The position numbers were made by a program, and so were the translations under genes. Positions 34,601 through 45,986 of a stretch of DNA of 64,000 nucleotides are shown piece by piece (positions within the stretch are counted from its first letter, which is position 1; each line of letters starts with the position of its first letter). The stretch covers positions 21,071,706 to 21,135,705 of the forward strand of contig NC_092693.1 in assembly GCF_964275005.1 (NCBI RefSeq), written 5' to 3'. Below the pieces are notes generated by a model. That model was not told the origin of the DNA and searched no databases. It worked only from the letters and a program-made list of their open reading frames with translations. This stretch comes from Diadema setosum. Lineage: Eukaryota > Echinodermata > Echinoidea > Diadematoida > Diadematidae.

Positions 34601-37600
34601 TGTTGGAAGGCTGTTGGAAGAAAAGCAATATCTAGGATACTGTTTGCTGCTTTTACTTTTTCTTCCTATAAAAGTTTGCATCCTCGACTGGGGGGGGGGG
34701 GGGGTGTGACAAGGGTCACTCTTGCAGAAAATTGTTTCAATGAGAAATGTTTCAATTGCAGAAAAAGATAGTACAAATGTGACCCGCTGCAACAAAAGGA
34801 TCCTAAAGTCGCTAACGGCTGAGCCGAGAAAATCGAGTTTGAAGTCACATCATCAAAATTGGTCCAAAAAAATCAGATTTCTGTTTTCGGCATAATTTTG
34901 TAGTCTAATGTTTTGTCTATCATCTGCCAAAATTTCGAAAATAAATGATCAAAGGTAAAGCAAGAAATCAGTGTTTTTCTGGGCCATGATTTTCCGACTT
35001 TCAACGTAACAGAAACGTGTGTGTGTCCGAAGATTTGGATTTAGCGCCGCAGCTAGACTCCGCCCCTAGCAACGAGAGAGTGGTCTTATTGGTACGCTAA
35101 TCAGTAATCGGGATGCGTGGCATCCGGATTACTGATTGGTCGTGCGTAGACCGCTGGCGCTAAGCTTGAATAAACATTGCGGAGGTCGCTAGCAGCATGC
35201 CTTCTCTATCGTCAAGCGGTGAAAACTGTCTCGCCTCCCCTTGATCATGATAGGGTCGGAAGGAAAACTTTGAAGGCGTTTTTCTCGAAACTCTGATTTC
35301 CTCAACTACTTGACATGCGCTAATAAAATAATCGATTCCTCCGCAAGCGAGTACTTTCATGAGTTGTGCTATATATGAAATTAAAGTAGAAGAGTAAGGG
35401 AAAAATGACATGCCATTATCAGAAAATTGTCCTTCCCGACTTTCGGATCCTTTTGTTGTAGGGGGTCACAAATGTACTTTGGTCAATGAAACATATATGA
35501 TTGCAAAATTGGATATACCGCTTAAAGACAATTATTCGTCAAATCTGTTTCTGTTTAATGTATTCAAGCACTAATTTCATGGTGATCATGAGCGTGCCTT
35601 GCATCACTTATGATAAAACTGGGCCTCAGTGACACTGTATGAACATATTATAGAAAAATTGATTGATAATGTGAGCATACCATAAGAGCGAACCTAAAGG
35701 GATGGAAGTATCTATAACATCTTGACTGTCTTGTAAATTATATAACATTGTACGATGCATTCTAATTTATCAACATTTATTACATGCAGTATGATTCTCT
35801 TCAAGCAATAAGCATAATGTAGGAAATATGAAAATGAAGACCAGCTCTGCACACAAATCCTTCTTTCTGTTTCCTGATACTGGGTGATGGTAGTTGTAGT
35901 CTTGGTGGTAGGTGGTGCTGGTATAGTTGGTGGTTGTAGTGGTGGTGGTAGTTGTGGGTTGTAGAATGGTAGTAGATGATGGTGGTTTTAGTGGTGGTAG
36001 GTGACAGTGGCTCTAGTGGTGGTAGGTGATGGTGGTGCTATTGGTGGTAGGTAATGGTGGTTTTAGTGGTGTTAGGTGATGGTGGTTTTAGTGGTGGTTG
36101 GTGACAGTGGCTCTAGTGGTGGTAGGTGATGGTGGTTCTATTGGTGGTAGGTAATGGTGGTTTTAGTGGTGTTAGGTGATGGTGGTTTTAGTGGTGGTAG
36201 GGGATGGTGGTTTTAGTGGTAGGTGATGGTGGTATTACTGGTGATAGGTGATGGTGGTTTAGTGGTGGTAGGGGATGGCGGTTTTAGTGGTGTTAGGTGA
36301 CGGCGGTTCTTGTGGTGGTAGGTGACGGTAGTTTTATAAGTGGTAGGTGATGGTGGTTTTAGTGTTGGTAGTGGATGGTGGTTTTAGTGGTGGAAGAGGA
36401 TGGTAGTTTTAGTGGTGGAAGAGGATGGTGGCTTTAGTGGTGGAAGAGGATGGTGGTTTTAGTGGTGGAAGAGGATGGTGGTTTTAGTGGTGTTAGGTAA
36501 TGGTGGTTTGAGTGGAGGTAGGTGATGGTGGTTTTAGTGGTGGTAGGGGATCGTGGTTTTAGTGGTAGGTGATGGTGGTATTACTGGTGATAGGTGATGG
36601 TGGTTTAGTGGTGGCAGGGGATGGTGGTTTTAGTGGTGTTAGGTGACGGCGGTTCTTGTGGTGGTAGGTGACGGTAGTTTTATAAGTGGTAGGTGATGGT
36701 GGTTTTAGTGTTGGTAGTGGATGGTGGTTTTAGTGGTGGAAGAGGATGGTGGTTTTAGTGGTGGAAGAGGATGGTGGTTTTAGTGGTGGTTGGTGATGGT
36801 GGTTTTAGTGGTGGTAGGGGATGGTGGTTTTAGTGGTGTTAGGAAATGGCGGTTTGAGTGGTGGTAGATAATGGTGGTTTTAGTAGTGGTAGGTGACAGC
36901 GGTTCTAGTGGTGGTTTGTGATGGTGGTTTTAGTGGTAGTTGGTGATGGTGGTTTTAGTGGTGGTAGTGGATGGTGGTTTAGTGGTGATAGGTGACGGTG
37001 GTTTTAGTGGTGGAAGGGGATGGTGGTTTTGGCGTTAGGTAATGGTGGTTTGAGTGGAGGTAGGTGATGGTGGTTCTAATGGTGGTAGGTGATGGTGGTT
37101 CTAATGGTGGTTGGTGATGGTGGTTTTAGTGGTGGTAGGGGATGGTGGTTTTAGTGGTGTTAGGAAATGGCGGTTTGAGTGGTGGTAGATAATGGTGGTT
37201 TTAGTAGTGGTAGGTGACAGCGGTTCTAGTGGTGGTTTGTGATGGTGGTTTTAGCGGTAGTTGGTGATGGTGGTTTTAGTGGTGGTAGTGGATGGTGGTT
37301 TAGTGGTGATAGGTGACGGTGGTTTTAGTGGTGGAAGGGGATGGTGGTTTTGGCGTTAGGTAATGGTGGTTTGAGTGGAGGTAGGTGATGGTGGTTCTAG
37401 AGGTGGTTGGTGATGGTGGTTTTAGTGGTGGTAGTGGATGGTGGTTTTATGGAGTGATAGGTGATGGTGGTTTTAGTAGTGGAAGGGGATGGTGTTTTAG
37501 TGGTGTTAGGTAATGGTGGTTTGAGCAGAGGTAGGTGATGGTGGTTCTAGTGGTAGTAGGTGATGGTGGTTCTAATGGTGGTTGGTGATAGTGCTTCGAG

Positions 37601-38583
37601 TGATGGTAGGTGATGGTGGTTGTGGAGGTGATACATCGTAGGTTGTGGTGGTGGTAGTTGATGGTTGAAGTGACGGTGGTGATGGTAGTAGTAGTCGTAA
37701 TGATGATGGTGATGATGATGGAGTTTGTCTTCACACAAGGTTGAAAGCTCTCCAAACAAGTCTTTCCTTGTCGTCCATTTTACTCCAATGATGTCTTCAT
37801 ACCATACTCACTCATGAATTGTTGCCTTCCTTTTTAACGTCCTCACAGGCTGTGCTGACCTGGCCACTGCCCTCACAGGTACACTTGTTTTGGGTTTGGG
37901 TTTAGCACCACCACTGATTTGATGAGTCCTAGACAAGCTAGCTGAAGGAACTTTGGGTGATGCATGTGGTGATGCTGCACTGTTGATGTCGAGTTTCTCA
38001 ATTGAGGGCAAGCTGATACCCTCCCTGACAAAAAATACAAAAAAGAAAAAAAGAACAAGAGAAATCATTTTAGACATCAATACATGAAGGAATGCTCATT
38101 AATTTTGGGCATGCACTTTTATGACACACATTTCATAGGAAGGTGAAAAAAAAGTAAAAAAAGAAAAGAAACATAAATAGCTGTGATAATGATGTTACTG
38201 TTAAAACCCCCTGGGGACCACTGCGACCTATAAAACTGATCATGAGGGTACTGATCTTCAACTAAAGTTTTCTAGGTTAAAAAGAAATTTAAAATCAAGT
38301 ACAATGATACAATATAAATTTGCCGAGCACATAACAGGACATGATTATACAGTGGAATATTTATTGTAACTCATGATTAGTGAAAGAAATTTAAAAAAAA
38401 AAATACAGATAGATACGCAAGTACAAAAGTGAATTGCACACATTCTGAATCACTAAGTAATTACTTGTCTCTTATTGTGCTAGTGGCACTCTTTGTTGGC
38501 GGAGTTCGACCCTGCTTCTTTTGCTTTCTGTGCTTGTCCAAATAATCAGACAACTGCTTCTCGTGTTTGTCAAAGGCAGCCAT
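25690..38583 (-). CDS. FBXO15: FBXO15-like F-box protein, 14 exons plus tentative last exon
   Basis: F-box proteins recruit substrates to SCF (SKP1-CUL1) ubiquitin ligases. Exons, 5' to 3' on the minus strand: 38583-38465, 38024-37812, 34610-34506, 33959-33810, 33221-33126, 32429-32220, 31513-31384, 31087-31005, 29764-29709, 28910-28812, 28316-28201, 27700-27639, 26534-26497, 26158-26079 and tentatively 25728-25690. All have AG/GT edges and matching phases, giving about 531 residues. The F-box is LPTELLLHVFSFLPPVDLL in exon 3. Later blocks fit remembered vertebrate FBXO15: GELAFVSVCLHHHG, ATLGTS, YGLHDYQ, FPWKTDVFKGIV, then YEGDPMVINYSDTKGNIEIK. The start (GTCATGG) has an upstream in-frame TGA. 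The N-terminal 110 residues are Ser/Pro/Lys-rich and probably disordered. The last exon is weak: reading from an earlier acceptor would end at a TAG (25729-25731). Exon 7 has a GAGCAG tandem acceptor. Confidence 0.85.
30684..30913. mobile_element. Short inverted-repeat element (MITE) in FBXO15 intron
   Basis: The left end GGGGCCTGCTTCATACAGAG and the right end CTTTATGAAACAGGCCCC are near-complementary, and further internal blocks (TTGCGATTGAT / ATCAATCGCAA, CGTTTCAT..) fold back as well. At 230 bases with no coding capacity it is a non-autonomous DNA transposon. GGGCCTGTTTCATAAAG-type ends are common in invertebrate genomes. No clear target duplication was seen. Confidence 0.7.
31962..32048. 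repeat. Dispersed repeat, copy 1
   Basis: GTGATAATCAGGGTGTTCTG followed by AATCAAAACAAGTCAACATG and TATTTGCACTGCACAGTCC is matched at 48791-48860 (GTGATTATCAGGGTATTATG ... CAAGTCAACATGCATTTGC). It is an old dispersed repeat of unknown class, here in an intron of the FBXO15-like gene. Confidence 0.6.
34779..35469. mobile_element. 691-base inverted-repeat element with AAAT duplication
   Basis: The left end GTGACCCGCTGCAACAAAAG and the right end CTTTTGTTGTAGGGGGTCAC match over about 33 bases with three mismatches. They are flanked by AAAT on both sides (34775-34778 and 35470-35473). An internal imperfect palindrome lies at 35099-35137 (AATCAGTAATCGGGATGC and its complement). No transposase is present. 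It lies in the large second intron of the FBXO15-like gene. Confidence 0.85.
35880..37700. repeat. GGT-rich minisatellite with higher-order repeats
   Basis: The basic unit is about 27 bases, of the form GGTGGTAGGTGATGGTGGTT plus TTAGT, with unit variants (GGAAGAGGAT, GGTGTTAGGTAA, TTTATAAGTGGT). Multi-unit blocks recur: the block with TTCTTGTGGTGGTAGGTGAC and TTTATAAGTGG at about 36300 recurs near 36650, and the block with GGTGATAGGTGACGG...TTTTGGCGTTAGG at about 36980 recurs near 37295. It lies in intron 2 of the FBXO15-like gene. The minus-strand His/Thr/Pro-rich open frames in it are low-complexity artefacts. Confidence 0.95.
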
Positions 38584-38625
38584 GACTTGATGAGGTCAGG
38601 ATGTCCAGCTGGAATTCACACAATT

Positions 38626-38706
38626 TCAGTCCACGTCGACTCCATTCAGCAGAATTGGCATCTTGTAAGACCTGTCATGTCCTCCAGGAAATTCTTCAGT
38701 ATTCAT
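38626..38706 (-). promoter_or_regulatory. Possible upstream ORF in FBXO15-like leader
   Basis: Directly after an acceptor-like TTTTATCTTTTAAG, an ATG opens 26 codons (MNTEEFPGGHDRSYKMPILL...) ending in TGA. This is about 40 bases before the main ATG and in another frame. If the leader includes this segment, the uORF could lower translation of the main frame. Transcript structure here is inferred only. Confidence 0.4.
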
Positions 38707-40510
38707 CTTAAAAGATAAAATCAGAAGACAGAAATTTCTTTTCAATTGAACTAGATTCTACACAACGTATACTGCACAAACTCCAGTAATTATACTGTAC
38801 AAACTTCAGTAATTTACAAAACATTACCTCACTATATGCAGTCCTGTTGACATCTGGCCAGGCTAAACATACCATGCCATGATATGGCATCAGCATGCAT
38901 TACCAATTGCAGAATGCTGTATAAGCTATTATTTTCGCATACAAGATATTTCGCTAATGAGGAGGTCACAGACATTTTCGCAAGATGTTGTTTTGGCGAA
39001 TTCACATAAAGCTGTCATAAGTGCACTATAACACCAGCGCATGGGCGACATTTTTGCTGTAAATTTGCAGTTCAACAGTGATTCACAACATTCACAAAAG
39101 ATGACAAGAGATGGGAATTTAAGATAGTGATTTACAGTATAGTGTAGTACGTAGTATCTGATATCCAGTTCACTATGAGGCATGCACTCTATTGTATCCT
39201 ACATGAATTACATTGCAGGCCATGGATAAGGTAGGGGAAGGGGACACTAATCCATGGGTAAACAAAACGAGTCTTGGGCAGTGCTTGGAGGAAACTCTTT
39301 GTTCTATTGTTTCCAGACCCAAGCTACCCCATCACTGAAAATAGTCCCAAGCTTTGAAGTAGTCATGTGCAAAATGAATGTAGTCCCTTACTTGAAGAAC
39401 AGATATTTAACATATCTGGTGTTAAACCTGTAAATTGATGATTAATAAATCATTAGTTGTACAATGCAAGATGGTTATTATAATGTATCTGATGCACATT
39501 AATAAGTATGGGTAATTCCAATGGAGATTGCATGGCACCTCAATATCGAATTTTGAGTGAAGTGATGAGACTCCCTGTGTAGATGTCTTTGTTAAAGTTT
39601 TACCATGTGCTCATTGCTGTCCTGAATTTTCGGAGGAGCTGGATGCTGTTTGTGAGTGCATGAGAAAATGTTGCTGTTCTCACGACTGTGGTATTCCTGC
39701 CTGACTGATGTCCGCTCATGTGATTCAGGACAGTAATCACAGACCTGGGGGTTTTTGTTTGGGTATGACATCAGTGATGTCAGAATAAAGTTAGCAATAT
39801 TACCAAGGCAATAACAACATTCTGAGTGCTGAAACTCATTAATTTGAGTCCGAACCCAAAGATTGTAACACAATCTACACACTGGTGACCAACATTACCT
39901 CACGACACTAAACCCTCGCTAAAAATAAAATGACAGCTTATAGTAGCCCTACTACATATCGACCACCTTTATTGAAACCGACCGCGTATAATTCGCGCAC
40001 TGAACACTTAGTACGCACTTCTCTGCGCGCAAAGCACATAAAAATGGATTGGCTTTGAATGTAGATTAGGATGGTGTGGGAAAACGCGATAATTCACTGT
40101 TCATTAATGGTTTTAATCAAGGACAAAATTTCGAATGAATAATTTCACCGAATCGTAATGACAGCACAATGTAATGTCTATGGAAGTTTCTAAAAGGCTT
40201 CTAAAAAGCTTCGTACAACACGGTGTTCAATACAACTCGGTTTGCGTGCATTGTCAATGCAAAATCAGCGGTCGATCCTAAAAACGCGATTTACCGCGGG
40301 GAGCTGAAACGAGGCCACGCAAGTTCGTCGGCGATATTTTTGCACTGAAACTTCGAATCGAAAAGGGAACAACGGCATTTGATAGAGCTGGATTTTCTCA
40401 ATCACGTAGGTCAAGTTTTTTAGGTGAATTTCAGTGTTAAATATTCTTATCAAGCAAATAAACATTAGGCGGTCGATTAGTAGTAGGTCCAACCCTACAG
40501 CATAGAAGTT
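38707..40510. other. Upstream region of FBXO15-like gene
   Basis: No coding exon was recognised. A promoter or leader exon for the minus-strand gene may lie here or at the GC-rich patch near 41 kb, but nothing in the sequence fixes it. Confidence 0.35.
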
Positions 40511-40573
40511 CAGTCAAACCTGCCTTAGTGGCCACCTGTCTAAAGCAGCCACCTGCCATATGTGGCCGCTGAA
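40511..40573. mobile_element. Single end of a pogo/mariner-like element
   Basis: CAGTCAAACCTGCCTTAGTG followed by GCCACCTGTCTAAAGCAGCC has the CAGT(C/G)AAACCT start and the repeated GGCCAC words typical of one terminal repeat of a pogo/Tigger-like transposon. No opposite end was found within several kilobases, so it is either a solo end or its partner has diverged. Confidence 0.45.
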
Positions 40574-40984
40574 AAATCAGTTCTTAACAATAACAAAATC
40601 ATTAAAATAAAGTTGGGTTTGTTAGCGTTAAATTTACATGAAGAAATGAAAATAGATGCGACATCATACCAGAGTGTAGCCGACGAGACGCTGTGCAAGC
40701 GAAGCCTGTCGCTATGTTATATGCGACTGGGCCTGGGCGTTATCGTGGACTATTGTTATGGGCTGTGTTAATTTATACTAAATTATAGTTAACCAGAGTG
40801 CAAATGGATGCGGCTGTTTCACTTTGTTACTAATGTTAGTCACTGTTCATGTTCCAGGTCTAGATTAGAATTCTGTTTAACGTTAGGTAGTTATCTCGTT
40901 TCTCACGATGTAAACTACAGTGAATAGATAAGGGAAATACAAATACATTGTATGCTCACCAATCACGAAGAGAAACAGGTGATC

Positions 40985-41160
40985 CAGCGCCGGGCGGGCG
41001 AGCATTGTGCTTAGACGGCCACTGCATCTATCATCACGATTGACACGATGCTGGCGATGGCGGGGTGCGCGGCGGGCGCGGGGCGGCGCGGTGCGGCGAT
41101 CGAGAGGTAGGCCTAGATGCAGTCCATGCGCCGCGCCAGGCAGGGAGAGCGTCTACATCT
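40985..41160. promoter_or_regulatory. GC-rich, CpG-rich patch, possible promoter
   Basis: The stretch GCGCCGGGCGGGCGAGC through GGGGTGCGCGGCGGGCGCGG to GCGCCGCGCCAGG is far richer in G, C and CpG than the AT-rich surroundings. It lies upstream of both the minus-strand FBXO15-like gene and the plus-strand TADA1. No TATA box or start can be assigned. Confidence 0.4.
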
Positions 41161-42490
41161 CTAGGCACGTTCTTTAAATGTTTCAATGAAATCTTTGTAG
41201 CATTTATATAACGAAATAGTGACTAATCAAGAACGAAAAAATATGCTAGATTATCACAAAGTTTTATTTCTAAATTATTTTTACGAGTAAACTTTGGATA
41301 AGATAATTTTTAACACATAGGAAGCATAGGTAAATACTTTAACCCGTTAGTTTTACTTACAGAATTAGAACTCAGACTTCACCCCGCTTATCGCATTTTG
41401 GTCAGGAATCGCGAGACTTGATGAACTCAGCTGTATTTACATGTATGTAGGTAATCCTTGCTCATTCTACTGCCATGCTTCACATTTTATGACAATATTA
41501 TCAATTTATGTTTTGGTTAGGATGATGTCTCTGTGAGTAATGCAGGTTTTTGATGTGTAATTTTGGAGTCAAAGCCAATCAACATTATACTAACATCAAT
41601 ATAAGTATGTGGGAACGTATTGTATAGGTTGTCATTAATGTGTATGCGAGCGATCCGCCGAGAGCTCGAGCGAGCGAGCTGAGCCTTGGCTTGAGCAATG
41701 TTGAGGAGGGCTTTCATCTCACGTCACCTCCCTGCTTATTTGGCTGTGCGATGGAGTGCAGATAACTAAATAGTGAATAGCCACAAGTGCGAAGCCGAGT
41801 TGAATAGTCAATAGTGCGCCTCATCATTCACCGAGTGCGAAATCTTTTTCCATTGGCCATTGACATTGCACGAGTAATAAAGACCATCATACATGCATAC
41901 ACTAATTAGCATGATTAGTAAGATTTTATTTGTTGTTACAACACCTCGAACGTCAACAACAGATGTGGCTGGCATGTGGTCCACACACACAGATAAGGGA
42001 ATTTAGCGCAGAAATGGCATCCATTTTCTCTGAAAGATGAATGACTTTTACTAATGAGTAGCTGCCCAGTCACAGTCACCGTGTAGATCACACGGGTCAC
42101 AGTTACACAGGGCCTTTATATGCAAAGCCGCTAGCCGATTGGTTGAAGTAGTCACAAAAATGAGCGACAAAAATACATGCTTGTAATTGTTGAGTGCGAG
42201 CAGAAAATGTTTGTTTATTGTGATATCAGAGCCATGCAATGGAACAAAAACTTTGAGTCAATTGTGAGTTTTAACATGGGACTGTTTTGAGGGGAGTCAA
42301 TGGAAATGGGTGACGTAGGCCGTGCACTATCCATTTTGCTCGAACAAAATTGCACGGCTGATAGCCACAGCTTGCGATGGAACTTTTAACTAAATGTCAT
42401 GTGATGAGCAATCGACCAATCGGATAGCTACATTCTTTTTAGGTGTTGTATAATGCAGTGCAATCTTGAACTGAAGAAATAATCTCTTTT
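41161..42490. other. Intergenic stretch
   Basis: No gene was recognised. Only short open frames without domain features are present. Confidence 0.35.
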
Positions 42491-42493
42491 GCT

Positions 42494-45400
42494 GGGGAGT
42501 GTTTCACAAAGAATTGAAGTCGATCTTAGATTTTAAGATCAACTTAAAATTATGGTAGGTTATGTGTGTCCTCACTAACTTTCATAAGCATTGAACATTT
42601 TGAGACTTTTTAGTAAAAGTTCCGGTTCGCGGCCGCATATAAAAGGGTTTTTCCACTCTGAAACGCAAACTTGCTAATTGCTTTAACCCAGGTTTATATA
42701 AACATAAAGGTTGACCACTTACCAATTTATAATATTGTCAAAATCGCAAGACCAATGTCCATCGCGATAGTTAAAAATGACCATGACCGCGATCCGGTAT
42801 CCGGTTCGCGGCCTGATGTACAATTCCTATGCGATACGCGCATGCTCCGCAATCTTCTGCTGAATGCCTTCATTTGGCTCACGAATGTTGCGTAAGCGCC
42901 AAGTCCCATTGCGAAAGCATGTGAAAAGGGCTCGCGCGCTTCCACCGACTGTGAACAGGCATGGTGGTGTTATTGTTGTCTTTCTCATGTTTTTCCTATT
43001 TTTTCAATCGTAACATCCACTTCCGGAAAAAAAATGGTGGCCCACATCGGCTTGCGAAAGTTCTATTTCTACGTGAGGGCATGTATTTGAAATCCACAAA
43101 CATCGGGAAATCGACAAGATATCCAGTTTCTTAGACCCTTGATCCTTATTCATAATGTTAAGAAGTACCGAAAATGAAGGTTTTGATGCGAGATGTCATC
43201 ATTTAAGTGAGAAAATTTCATTTTTGTTGGAGAGTTTTTCCATGTCGTCGGTTGAATTTTATAGAATGGCAGTGTGTTAGTGAATGTGTGGTATACATGT
43301 ATAAAGTGTGTCGCTGTGTTCAGCGTTATACAGTGAAACCCCGTTATAACGAAGTCCGTGGGACCAGCGATATTACCTCGTTATAACCGGTACCTCGTTA
43401 TAACCGTACGCATCAAAAAACAAAGAAAAACATAAGCACGATGTCATATAATACCCACAGTTGCACATTATGTTGAGAAGAAGGCCTATATATTTGGAAT
43501 TCTTTCTACACCTATCTCTTCCTCTTGTGTTGAACCTTTCTGAAAGAATAATATGCTTTTGTTTGTGAAATACAGTGTAAAATGACGATGAACAATTAGA
43601 ATCAGATTGTATAAAATGCGTAAGTCTTTCTAAACACCAGCGCAAATAGCGTAACATACATACGTTGTTACCGTAATTTGCGAGGTATTTTTACACTGTT
43701 GGTGCCCAGCGGGAATGCGATGATTTCATGAATCATTTCGGCTATAATCTTATACAATGTATGATCGTTGCGCCCGAAGGAATTAAAAATGCGTTCTTTA
43801 TTTTCTTCCGAAAATCTCTTCGCGTTTTGAACGTCCGTTTATGAAAAATATGCAACAGAATTAAATTTGGAAGGTTGTGATCCTTATTATGCAAATTTGT
43901 ACTTGTAGAGTAGACCATTCTGAAAGAAAGACAAATCTTCATTGTGAAAAATGCACTGTTAAAATTGTGATAATGAACAAACCCAGATCTATTCAAACTG
44001 TTAAATGCTTTTTTTTTTTTTTCTGAACACCGATTAAGTAGGGTAACATGCGTATTTCAACTTTTTTTAATGATACTGTCACCCGGCGAGATTGCGATGA
44101 TTTCATAGTAACAAACATGCGTTGTTTACAGGAACTTGCGAGGTATTTTACGCTGTTGGTGCCCAGCGGGAATGCGATGATTTCATGAGTCATTTCGGCT
44201 GTAATCTTATACAATGTATGATGGTTGCGCCAGAAGGGATTAAAAATGCGTTCTTTATTTTCTTCCGAAATTCTCTTCACGTTTTGAACGTCCGTTCATG
44301 TAAAATATGCGACAGGATTGAATTTGGAAGGTTACGTTGTAATCATTATTACACAAATCTGTACCTCGTAGACCATTCTGAAAGAAAGACGAATCTTCAT
44401 TGTGATATGCACTGATAACATTGTGATAATGAACAAACCAGATCTATTCAAACTATTAAATGCTTTTTTTTTTTCTGAACACCGATTAAGTAGGGTTACA
44501 TGCGTATTTTAACTTTTTGTTTACGCTACTGTCACCCGGCGAGATCGCGATGATTTCATAGTAACATACATGCGCTGTTTACCGTAATTTGCAAGGTATT
44601 TTACGCTGTTGGTGCCCAGCGAGAATGCGATGATTTCATGAATCATTTCGGCTGTATACAATGTACAGTATGGTCGTTGCAACTTAAGGGATTAAAAATG
44701 CGTTCTTCATTTTCTTCCGAAAATCTGTTTGCGTCTTTACACCCGTTCTTGAAAAATATGCGACAGGATTGAATTTGGAAGGTAGTGATCCTTTTTACGC
44801 AAATCTGTACCTCGTTATGAAAGAAAGACAAATCTTCATTGTGAAATGAAGTGTTAAAATTGTGATAATGAACAACCCAGATCTATTCAAGCTGTTAAAT
44901 GCGTTTGTTTCTTTTTCTGAACACCGTTTTAGTTGGTTAACATGCGTTATTTAGTTATCTTTACGCTACTGTCACCCGACGAGATCGCGATGATTTCGTT
45001 AATTAATTCGGCTTTAATCATACACACAAATTTACATAAGTATTTTGTTAAATGATATCGAACAAACCCAGAGCTATTCAAACTGTTAGATGCGTTTGTT
45101 TCTTTTTTTCTGACCACTAACGCAATTAAGTAGATTAACAAGCGTAATTCAGCTATTTTTACGCTACTGTCAACTGGCTGGATCACGATGTCGGATGATT
45201 TCATCCGGCAGGATCGCATTGATTTCATTATTTCGGCTTTAATCATACACACTCATAATTGCTAACAAGCAAAAAAACTGGAAGTCAGAACTAAAAATGG
45301 AAAGGATATAATGATGGGTTACACATGCATTCTCGCCACAAATGTAGATCTATGAAAAGTTTTTGAATGCGTTATCATTTTTTTTCTCATTGCGCTGTGG

Positions 45401-45986
45401 TCTGACTGAATATCGCGCACGGGTATCTCGCGAAAGAGAAAATCGAATGATTATGTACAGTAATTTTAATAGTAGGAACATCGAAAGGTACAGTATTCCT
45501 GTTTCTTCGCGTAGGTTAGAAGAAAACATGGAAGGAACACGGTACTCTGCAAAACGGGAGAGAGACATGAATTGCTTGAATTCGGTTTTCAGTGTTTCAT
45601 CTGTCGCGCGTTTGAAAGCGGCAAGTCAAGAAATAGAACCTCGTTATATTCAATCAAATTGGTTATGTTTTTCTTTATCATGATGCACCGAAAATGTCCT
45701 CGTTATCACCGGAATCTCATTATAACCAAACTCGTTATAACGGGGTTTCATTGTATCACCAAATATGCTGCAGTGGCCGCGAACCGGGACATTTACACTA
45801 TACAGGCATTAATTAACAAAATTAAAGGAGGGAAATTGATTTTTTTCTATGGATTTTAATTACAATTTAAATTGGATTCTGAAAACAAATTAAGATGAAT
45901 CTGAAAAGAGATACTAACGGCATACCATAATTTTTAGTTGATGTTAACTTTTAAGTTCATCTTAAATTCTATGTGAAACACGCCCT
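42494..45986. mobile_element. Outer inverted-repeat element carrying a nested element
   Basis: The left end GGGGAGTGTTTCACAAAGAA (42494), with AACTTAAAATTATGGTA near 42540, is complementary to the right end (45926-45986: TACCATAATTTTTAG ... GTGAAACACGCCC). The match covers about 60 bases with mismatches and one gap. A GGTTCGCGGCC word near 42620 and 42800 recurs inverted at 45773 (GGCCGCGAACC), supporting a symmetric element. Its middle is occupied by the TA-flanked element at 43331-45753. No transposase was seen and the target duplication is unclear. Confidence 0.6.
43331..45753. mobile_element. Pogo/Tc1-type non-autonomous element, TA target site
   Basis: The ends CAGTGAAACCCCGTTATAAC (43331) and GTTATAACGGGGTTTCATTG (ending 45753) are inverted repeats with one mismatch. 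Each is flanked by TA (43329-43330 and 45754-45755), as in Tc1/mariner/pogo elements. Extra CCTCGTTATAACC words lie near both ends. The inside is built from tandem units of about 455 bases (GGTGCCCAGC at 43701, 44158 and 44611, with decayed units near 44960 and 45180). There is no transposase, so it would depend on one made elsewhere. Confidence 0.85.

Noticed and set aside
34502-34795. F-box exon read as a separate 97-codon gene
   Set aside because: The frame upstream of the F-box is intron; the exon 34610-34506 joins in phase to neighbours on both sides.
37447-37759. His/Thr/Pro-rich open frames on the minus strand
   Set aside because: They are translations of the GGT minisatellite, with no start context or homology.
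41050-41111. Short GC-rich plus-strand frame starting MLAMAGCAAG
   Set aside because: It is about 20 codons driven by base composition, with no downstream exon support.
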